In this document: positions 53,317-64,000 of the stretch, in pieces | How the letters are laid out: every line of letters starts with the position of its first letter | Numbering within the stretch: position 1 is the stretch's first letter | The notes under the pieces: generated by a model | What the model was told of the DNA's origin: nothing | The model's database searches: none | The model's input: the letters and a program-made list of their open reading frames with translations, nothing else | Position numbers and translations under genes: made by a program | From: Blastococcus carthaginiensis | Lineage (GTDB): Bacteria; Actinomycetota; Actinomycetes; Mycobacteriales; Geodermatophilaceae | Reading direction: 5' to 3' | DNA: 64,000 nucleotides | Assembly (NCBI RefSeq): GCF_030731085.1 | Contig: NZ_JASNFN010000010.1 | Coordinates: forward strand, 159,531 to 223,530

Positions 53317-54264
53317 GTGACCCGGCACTTCCTCAAGGACGACGACCTCACCCCGGCCGAGCAGGCCGAGGTGCTCGCCCTCGCCGCCTCCCTCAAGGCC
53401 TCCCGGCACACCGGCGAGGCGCCCACCCCGCTGCGCGCCGCCAACGGGGTGCCGAAGGCGGTCGCCGTGCTGTTCGACAAGCCCTCCACCCGCACCCGGG
53501 TCTCGTTCTCCGTGGGCGTCGCCGAGCTCGGTGGCTACCCGCTGGTCATCGACGCCGGCAGCAGCCAGCTCGGCCGCGGGGAGCCGATCGAGGACACCAC
53601 CCGCGTGCTCGACCGGCAGGCCGCCGCGATCGTGTGGCGGACCTTCGGCCAGGACCGCATCGAGGCGATGGCGGCGGTCAGCCGGGTGCCGGTGGTCAAC
53701 GCGCTGACCGACGCCTACCACCCCTGCCAGATCCTGGCCGACCTGCAGACGGTCATCGAGCGCAAGGGCTCGCTGGCCGGCCGGTCGATGACCTACCTCG
53801 GCGACGGCGCCAACAACATGGCGCACTCCTACCTGCTCGGGGGCGCGACGGCGGGCATGCACGTGCGGATCGGCTCGCCCGAGTCCTTCCGGCCCGACCC
53901 GGCCGTGCTGGAGCGGGCGGGGCGGATCGCGGCGGAGACCGGCGGCTCGGTGGCGTGGACGCCGGACGCCGCGGCCGCCGCCGACGGGGCCGACGTCCTG
54001 GTCACCGACACCTGGGTGTCGATGGGGCAGGAGGACGAGTACGACACGCGCGTCGCGCCGTTCCTGCCCTACGCGGTGGACGACGCCGCCCTCGCCCGCG
54101 CCGCCGCCGACGCCGTCGTCCTGCACTGCCTGCCGGCCTACCGCGGCAAGGAGATCGCCGCCGAGGTGATCGACGGGCCGCAGAGTGCGGTCTGGGACGA
54201 GGCGGAGAACCGGCTGCACGTGCAGAAGGCTGTGCTCATCTGGCTCCTGGAGAAGAGTTCGTGA
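53317..54264 (+). CDS. argF: Ornithine carbamoyltransferase
   Basis: A 315-residue enzyme. Carbamoyl-phosphate motif FDKPSTRTRVSF, HPCQILADLQT, ornithine loop DTWVSMGQE and HCLPAYRGKEI. It makes citrulline. The GTG at 53317 (VTRHFLKDDD) is used; the frame opens earlier at 53245 within repeat-like sequence that has no homology. Followed after 58 bases by argR. Confidence 0.95.
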   Translation: MTRHFLKDDDLTPAEQAEVLALAASLKASRHTGEAPTPLRAANGVPKAVAVLFDKPSTRTRVSFSVGVAELGGYPLVIDAGSSQLGRGEPIEDTTRVLDRQAAAIVWRTFGQDRIEAMAAVSRVPVVNALTDAYHPCQILADLQTVIERKGSLAGRSMTYLGDGANNMAHSYLLGGATAGMHVRIGSPESFRPDPAVLERAGRIAAETGGSVAWTPDAAAAADGADVLVTDTWVSMGQEDEYDTRVAPFLPYAVDDAALARAAADAVVLHCLPAYRGKEIAAEVIDGPQSAVWDEAENRLHVQKAVLIWLLEKSS

Positions 54265-54322
54265 CCGTCGCCGACCCGGCTCGCCGCTGCTCCGCAGGGC
54301 TCCCGCGACTCCTGGCGCGCGC

Positions 54323-54874
54323 ATGACCTCTGCCCTCAACCGTTCGGCGCGTCAGGCCCGCATCCGCGAGCTCATCGAGGCCCGTTCGATCACCTCGCAG
54401 ACCCAGCTGGCCGTGCTGCTGGCCGAGTCGGGCATCGAGGTCACCCAGGCGACGCTCTCGCGGGACCTGGAGGAGCTGGGCGCGGTGAAGCTGCGCGGCT
54501 CCGACGGCGCGCCGGCCTCCTACGTGCTGCCGCCGGAGAACGCGCCGCTGCGCCCCGCGCAGGCCGCGCCGGCCCGGCTCACCCGCCTGCTGGCCGACCT
54601 GCTCACCGCGGCTGAGGGCAGCGCCAACCTGGCGGTGCTGCGCACCCCGCCCGGGGCCGCGCAGTTCCTGGCCTCGGCCCTGGACAAGGTCGGCCTCCCC
54701 GACGTGCTGGGAACGATCGCCGGCGACGACACTCTCCTGGTGGTGTCCCGCGCTCCCGACGGCGGCCCCGCGCTCGCGGAGCGGCTGCGGGCCATGGCCG
54801 CCCGCACCCCCGCCGTCTACCCCGAGCTGCACAGCGACCTGGCCGACGACCCCTCCGGAGGAACGACCCCGTGA
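54323..54874 (+). CDS. argR: Arginine repressor
   Basis: A 183-residue regulator. N-terminal winged helix (ARQARIRELIEARSITSQTQ, QATLSRDLEELGAVKL) and C-terminal arginine-binding hexamer domain (VLGTIAGDDTLLVVSRAPD). With arginine it represses the arg cluster by binding ARG boxes such as that before argC. ATG 54323; the frame upstream is the end of argF in another frame. GTGA overlap with argH. Confidence 0.95.
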   Translation: MTSALNRSARQARIRELIEARSITSQTQLAVLLAESGIEVTQATLSRDLEELGAVKLRGSDGAPASYVLPPENAPLRPAQAAPARLTRLLADLLTAAEGSANLAVLRTPPGAAQFLASALDKVGLPDVLGTIAGDDTLLVVSRAPDGGPALAERLRAMAARTPAVYPELHSDLADDPSGGTTP

Positions 54875-56316
54875 CCGACCCGCACGCCCCCGCGACCCAC
54901 ACCCGGCTCTGGGGCGGGCGCTTCGGTGGTGGCCCGTCCCCGGCGATGGCCGCGTTGTCCAAGTCGACGCACTTCGACTGGAAGCTCGCCCCCTTCGACC
55001 TGGCCGGCTCCCGGGCGCACGCCCGCGTGCTGCACCGCGCCGGGCTGCTCGCCGACGACGAGCTGGAGCAGATGCTCGGCGCGCTGCGGGAGCTGTCGGA
55101 CGAGGTCGCCGCCGGCACCTTCGTCGCGGTCGAGTCCGACGAGGACGTGCACGAGGCGCTCGAGCGCGGGCTCACCGAGAAGCTGGGTGCCCTCGGCGGC
55201 AAGCTGCGCGCCGGCCGCAGCCGCAACGACCAGATCGCCACCGACCTGCGGCTCTACCTGCGGCACACCGTGCGGTCGCTGGTCGGGGAGCTGTCGTCGC
55301 TGGAGTACGCGCTGGTCGGCCTGGCCGAGCGCTATCAGGACGTCGCCGCACCCGGCATGACGCACCTGCAGCACGCCCAGCCGGTGCTCTTCGCCCACCA
55401 GCTGCTCGCCCACGCGCACGCCTTCGCCCGCGACGTCGACCGGCTGCGGGACTGGGACCGACGGACCGCTGTGAGCCCCTACGGCTCCGGCGCGCTCGCC
55501 GGCTCCTCGCTGCCGCTGGACCCGGACGCCGTCGCCGCCGAGCTCGGCTTCGACCGCGCATCGGACAACTCGATCGACGGGGTGAGCGACCGGGACTTCG
55601 CCGCGGAGTTCTGCTTCGCGGCGGCGCTGATCGGCGTCCACCTCTCCCGGCTGGGGGAGGAGGTCGTGCTCTGGACGTCGACCGAGTTCGGCTGGGCGCG
55701 CCTGGACGACGCCTGGGCCACCGGGTCGTCGATCATGCCGCAGAAGAAGAACCCCGACATCGCCGAGCTGGCCCGGGGCAAGTCCGGCCGCTTCGTCGGC
55801 AACCTGACGGGCCTGCTGACGATGCTGAAGGGCCTGCCGCTGGCCTACGACCGCGACCTGCAGGAGGACAAGGAGCCGGTCTTCGACTCCATGGAGCAGC
55901 TGCTCCTCCTCCTGCCGGCGGTGACCGGGATGGTCGCGACCCTCACCCTGCGCCCCGAGGTGCTGGAGGCGGCCGCACCGCAGGGCTTCGCCCTGGCCAC
56001 CGACGTCGCGGAGTGGCTGGTCCGGCAGGGGGTCCCCTTCCGGTCGGCGCACGAGATCTCCGGTGCGATGGTGGCCTTCTGCGAGGAGGCCGGGCTCGAG
56101 CTCGACCAGCTGGACGACGAGCAGCTCGCCGGCATCGACGCGCGGCTCACCCCCGACGTCCGCGCCGTGCTGTCGGTGCCGGGCGCGCTGGCCGCGCGGT
56201 CGGCCCGGGGCGGGACGGCGCCGGAGCGCGTCGCCGGGCAGCTGACCCAGCTCGCCGAGGCGGCGCGGCAGCACGCCGAGTGGGCGGTGTCCTCGCCCGT
56301 GGCGGCGGCCCTCTGA
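54871..56316 (+). CDS. argH: Argininosuccinate lyase
   Basis: A 481-residue lyase of the fumarase/aspartase superfamily, last step of arginine synthesis. Start RLWGGRFGGGPSPAMAA, TH in GMTHLQHAQPVLFAHQLLAH, and the catalytic-serine loop GSSIMPQKKNPD. It follows argR directly; argG (argininosuccinate synthase), which stands between argR and argH in many actinobacteria, is missing here. The next gene starts after 2 bases. Confidence 0.96.
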   Translation: MTDPHAPATHTRLWGGRFGGGPSPAMAALSKSTHFDWKLAPFDLAGSRAHARVLHRAGLLADDELEQMLGALRELSDEVAAGTFVAVESDEDVHEALERGLTEKLGALGGKLRAGRSRNDQIATDLRLYLRHTVRSLVGELSSLEYALVGLAERYQDVAAPGMTHLQHAQPVLFAHQLLAHAHAFARDVDRLRDWDRRTAVSPYGSGALAGSSLPLDPDAVAAELGFDRASDNSIDGVSDRDFAAEFCFAAALIGVHLSRLGEEVVLWTSTEFGWARLDDAWATGSSIMPQKKNPDIAELARGKSGRFVGNLTGLLTMLKGLPLAYDRDLQEDKEPVFDSMEQLLLLLPAVTGMVATLTLRPEVLEAAAPQGFALATDVAEWLVRQGVPFRSAHEISGAMVAFCEEAGLELDQLDDEQLAGIDARLTPDVRAVLSVPGALAARSARGGTAPERVAGQLTQLAEAARQHAEWAVSSPVAAAL

Positions 56317-56318
56317 AC

Positions 56319-56972
56319 GTGCCGCCGCCCGGACCGGGGCCGCTGGTCCGGGCGGGAGAGCTGCTCGGGCCGGTCGACGAGGTGGCGCCGTCCCTGCTGG
56401 GTTGCTGGGTGGTCGCCGACCGGCCGGAGGGCACCGTCGCGCTGCGGCTCACCGAGGTCGAGGCCTACTCCGGGTCGGGCGTCGACCCCGCGGCGCACTC
56501 CCACCGGGGCCCCACGCCGCGCGCGGCGATCATGTTCGGGCCTCCGGGACGGCTGTACGTGTACTTCTCCTACGGGGTGCACTGGTGCGCCAACGTCGTC
56601 GTGGGGCAGGAGGGCGAGGGCTCGGCGGTCCTGCTGCGGGCCGGGGAGGTAGTGCTGGGGGAGGAGCTGGCGCAGGCCCGACGACCGGCGGCGCGCAGCC
56701 CGCGTGACCTGGCCGGAGGGCCCGCCCGGCTGACGCAGGCGCTCGCCGTCGGGCGCGCCGACCTGGGCATCGACCTGCTGGACCCGTCCTCCCCGGTGCG
56801 GCTGCACCGGGGGGCCCCGCCGGCCGCCGTCTCGGCCGGCCCCCGCGTCGGGATCAGCGTGGCGACCGAACTGCCCTGGCGGTTCTGGGAGACCGGCGCC
56901 CCGTCGGTGAGCGCATTCCGGTCGGGTGGCCGACCGCGTCGCCGCCGGGGCGGGCAGGATGGACCCCCGTGA
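56319..56972 (+). CDS. 3-methyladenine DNA glycosylase (AAG/MPG type)
   Basis: A 217-residue alkyladenine glycosylase that removes 3-methyladenine and other damaged purines. Markers: LTEVEAYSGSGVDPAAHSHR, and GRLYVYFSYGVHWCANVVV, the conserved base-flipping region. The last 25 residues are Arg/Gly-rich. GTG at 56319, two bases after argH; GTGA overlap with tyrS. Its place between argH and tyrS is seen in other actinobacteria. Confidence 0.9.
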   Translation: MPPPGPGPLVRAGELLGPVDEVAPSLLGCWVVADRPEGTVALRLTEVEAYSGSGVDPAAHSHRGPTPRAAIMFGPPGRLYVYFSYGVHWCANVVVGQEGEGSAVLLRAGEVVLGEELAQARRPAARSPRDLAGGPARLTQALAVGRADLGIDLLDPSSPVRLHRGAPPAAVSAGPRVGISVATELPWRFWETGAPSVSAFRSGGRPRRRRGGQDGPP

Positions 56973-58261
56973 CCACGCCTTCCGCTCCCGGAGTCATCGA
57001 CGAGCTGCACCGCCGCGGGCTGATCGCCCAGAGCACCGACGAGGCCGCCCTGCGCGCCCACCTCGCCGAGGGCCCGGTCACCTACTACGCCGGCTTCGAC
57101 CCGACGGCGCAGAGCCTCCACGTCGGCCACCTGCTGCAGTTCATGGTCCTGCGGGCGCTGCACCGGGCCGGTCACCAGCCCGTCGTCCTCGTCGGCGGGG
57201 CGACCGGGCTGATCGGTGACCCGCGCCCCTCGGCCGAGCGCCAGCTCAACGACCGCGACACGGTCGCCGCCTGGGTGGAGCGGATCCGGGAGCAGGTCGC
57301 GCCGTTCCTGGAGGTGCCCGCTGAGGCGGACGGGTTGCGCGGCCCGATCTACGTGGACAACCTGGACTGGACCGCCCCGGTCTCGGCGATCGACTTCCTC
57401 CGCGAGCTCGGCAAGCACTTCCGGGTCAGCCAGATGCTGGCCAAGGAGGCGGTGTCCGCCCGGCTGAACTCGGAGGCCGGCATCAGCTACACGGAGTTCA
57501 GCTACCAGATCCTGCAGGCCAACGACTACCGGCAGCTGCACCGGCGGCACGGGGTCACGCTGCAGACGGGCGGCTCCGACCAGTGGGGAAACCTGACCGC
57601 GGGCATCGACCTGGTCCGGCGGACCGAGGGTGCACGGGTGCACGCGCTCAGCACGCCGCTGGTGACCAAGTCCGACGGCACCAAGTTCGGGAAGTCCGAA
57701 GGCGGGGCCGTGTGGCTCGACCCGGCGCTGACGTCGCCGTACGCCTTCTTCCAGTTCTGGCTGAACGCCGAGGACGCCGACGCCCGCGCGTGGCTGCCGC
57801 TCTACTCCGAGCGCCCCGCCGAGGAGGTGCAGGCGCTGGTGGCCGAGAGCCTCGAGCGGCCGGCCGCCAGGGCGGCGCAGCGGGCGCTGGCCGAGGAGCT
57901 CACCCGGCTCGTGCACGGACCCGAGCAGCTCCGCCAGGCCGAGGCGGCCGGCCGTGCGCTGTTCGGCCGCGAGGACCTGCGCTCCCTGGACGAGGCCACC
58001 CTCGGTGCGGCCCTCCAGGAGGCGGGCAGCATCACGGTCGACGGCGAGCTGCCGACCGTGGCGCAGCTGCTGCAGCAGACCGGCCTGGTCGGTTCGCTCT
58101 CCGAGGCACGGCGCACGGTCAAGGAGGGCGGCGCCTACCTGAACAACGAGCGGGTGACCGACGGCGAGGCCCGGCCGGGGGAGGACGTCTGGCTGCCCGG
58201 CGGCTGGCTCGTCCTCCGCCGCGGGCGCCGTTCGATCGCCGGCGTCCGGCGAGCCGGTTGA
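56969..58261 (+). CDS. tyrS: Tyrosyl-tRNA synthetase
   Basis: A 430-residue class I synthetase. HIGH-like HVGHL (residues 51-55), TGGSDQWGNLTAGIDLVRR-type region QTGGSDQWGNL, KMSKS-like KFGKSEGG, and a C-terminal S4 RNA-binding domain (SLSEARRTVKEGGAYLNNER). Bacterial TyrRS of the single-S4 type. The last protein gene before the rrn operon; 363 bases of rRNA leader follow. Confidence 0.97.
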   Translation: MTTPSAPGVIDELHRRGLIAQSTDEAALRAHLAEGPVTYYAGFDPTAQSLHVGHLLQFMVLRALHRAGHQPVVLVGGATGLIGDPRPSAERQLNDRDTVAAWVERIREQVAPFLEVPAEADGLRGPIYVDNLDWTAPVSAIDFLRELGKHFRVSQMLAKEAVSARLNSEAGISYTEFSYQILQANDYRQLHRRHGVTLQTGGSDQWGNLTAGIDLVRRTEGARVHALSTPLVTKSDGTKFGKSEGGAVWLDPALTSPYAFFQFWLNAEDADARAWLPLYSERPAEEVQALVAESLERPAARAAQRALAEELTRLVHGPEQLRQAEAAGRALFGREDLRSLDEATLGAALQEAGSITVDGELPTVAQLLQQTGLVGSLSEARRTVKEGGAYLNNERVTDGEARPGEDVWLPGGWLVLRRGRRSIAGVRRAG

Positions 58262-58333
58262 GGCCTGAGGGGCGGGTGAACGCCCGGCGACAGCCGTGTG
58301 ACGGCAGCGTGTCGGGCGTCACCGGACCCGGGT

Positions 58334-58362
58334 TTGACACCGCCTGCGCAGCCACGTAACTT
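58334..58362 (+). promoter_or_regulatory. rrn promoter P1
   Basis: TTGACA (58334-58339) and TAACTT (58357-58362) spaced by 17 bases form a near-consensus housekeeping promoter, 265 bases before 16S. It is the strongest promoter I see in the window. Confidence 0.8.
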
Positions 58363-58409
58363 TCTCTTTGCGCCGCGCGGCCCGGAAGGGCCGCCGGACC
58401 AGCCCCCGC

Positions 58410-58439
58410 TAGACGGGCTGCTGGAAACCGGCGTAGAGT
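58410..58439 (+). promoter_or_regulatory. Possible rrn promoter P2 and antitermination leader
   Basis: TAGACG (58410-58415) and TAGAGT (58434-58439), 18 bases apart, could be a second promoter. Downstream, CTTGAGAACTCAACAGC (from 58496) resembles the leader antitermination/processing element of actinobacterial rrn operons. The stretch 58262-58626 holds no gene. Confidence 0.5.
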
Positions 58440-58624
58440 TGAACATCCAGCCAGGGACGAAGCCCGGAAGGGTCGAGTTTCTGCGCGTCCGCTCCTTGAG
58501 AACTCAACAGCGTGCCGAAAGTCAGTGCCAAGTAATACCCCGTGCCGGTCTTCGGATCGGCTGGGATTCCTTTGGTTGATTGATATCGAGAGTGTCAGCT
58601 CTCGGTTCTCAGCCGGTATCAAAT

Positions 58625-63760
<5,136 letters not shown>

Positions 63761-63880
63761 ACACACACCTCCTCCACGAGGGCCCTGTGTACCAAGTCAT
63801 CAACGAAGATTGTCGCGTCCACTGTGCGGTTCTGAACGCACGAACCAGCCCCCCCGCCGGGGAAGTTCGAAGTTCACAGA

Positions 63881-63998
63881 GTTACGGCGGCCATGGCGAG
63901 AGGGAAACGCCCGGCAACATTCCGAACCCGGAAGCTAAGCCTCTCAGCGCCGATGGTACTGCCCTGGAGACGGGGTGGGAGAGTAGGACGCCGCCGGA
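63881..63998 (+). rRNA. rrf: 5S ribosomal RNA
   Basis: Complete or within two bases of it at the window end. GTTACGGCGGCCATGGCGAG at the 5' end pairs with GACGCCGCCGG at the 3' end; AAACGCCCGGCAACATTCCG and GAAGCTAAGCCTC are conserved. It follows 23S after 120 bases. Confidence 0.95.
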
Positions 63999-64000
63999 CA

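Overview
This is a chromosomal window from a high-GC actinobacterium. Third codon positions are almost all G or C, GTG starts and 4-base GTGA/ATGA gene overlaps are common, and the 16S sequence and gene content fit the Geodermatophilaceae (Blastococcus, Geodermatophilus, Modestobacter). The family placement is inference from memory of such sequences, not a database search. I see no phage, transposase, plasmid or CRISPR features; most of the window reads as ordinary chromosome.

1-16 kb: a cut-off DUF998 membrane protein and two small proteins around a long G/C tract; a secreted 5'-nucleotidase divergent from a secreted RTX-tailed ExeM/NucH-type nuclease, with a perfect CRP-type palindrome between them; MalQ; a membrane GGDEF-EAL protein; an LLM oxidoreductase coupled to a GH13 hydrolase; and a coupled pair of TauE/SafE permeases. 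16-34 kb is a mixed housekeeping/accessory stretch: a universal stress protein, an arginase-fold protein, a DUF3516 helicase, SDR, homocysteine methyltransferase, an extended YidD, ArfB, an esterase, GNATs, an XRE-cupin regulator divergent from a CPYC flavoprotein plus methyltransferase, and a decayed narK nitrate transporter near an NnaR-type (HemD-winged helix) nitrate regulator.

34-46 kb is the conserved translation block: infC (ATC start, with a terminator-like attenuator in its leader), rpmI, rplT, a SpoU methyltransferase, then pheS-pheT. Between the methyltransferase and pheS sit an AurF-like diiron oxygenase with a TetR regulator and a DUF4873-like protein, and an EAL-DICT-LOV-GGDEF signalling gene broken by a one-base frameshift. 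47-56 kb carries a PAS-GAF-PP2C phosphatase and the arginine cluster argC-J-B-D-F-R-H, headed by ARG-box-like sequence; argG is absent. 56-64 kb holds a 3-methyladenine DNA glycosylase, tyrS, and a complete rrn operon (16S-23S-5S, no spacer tRNA) running to the window edge.

The most interesting points are the frameshifted LOV photoreceptor/c-di-GMP protein, the infC leader and start codon, the narK remnant beside nnaR, and a nested palindromic repeat at 21.2 kb with a related copy at 42.4 kb. I did not find a convincing wholly new system.
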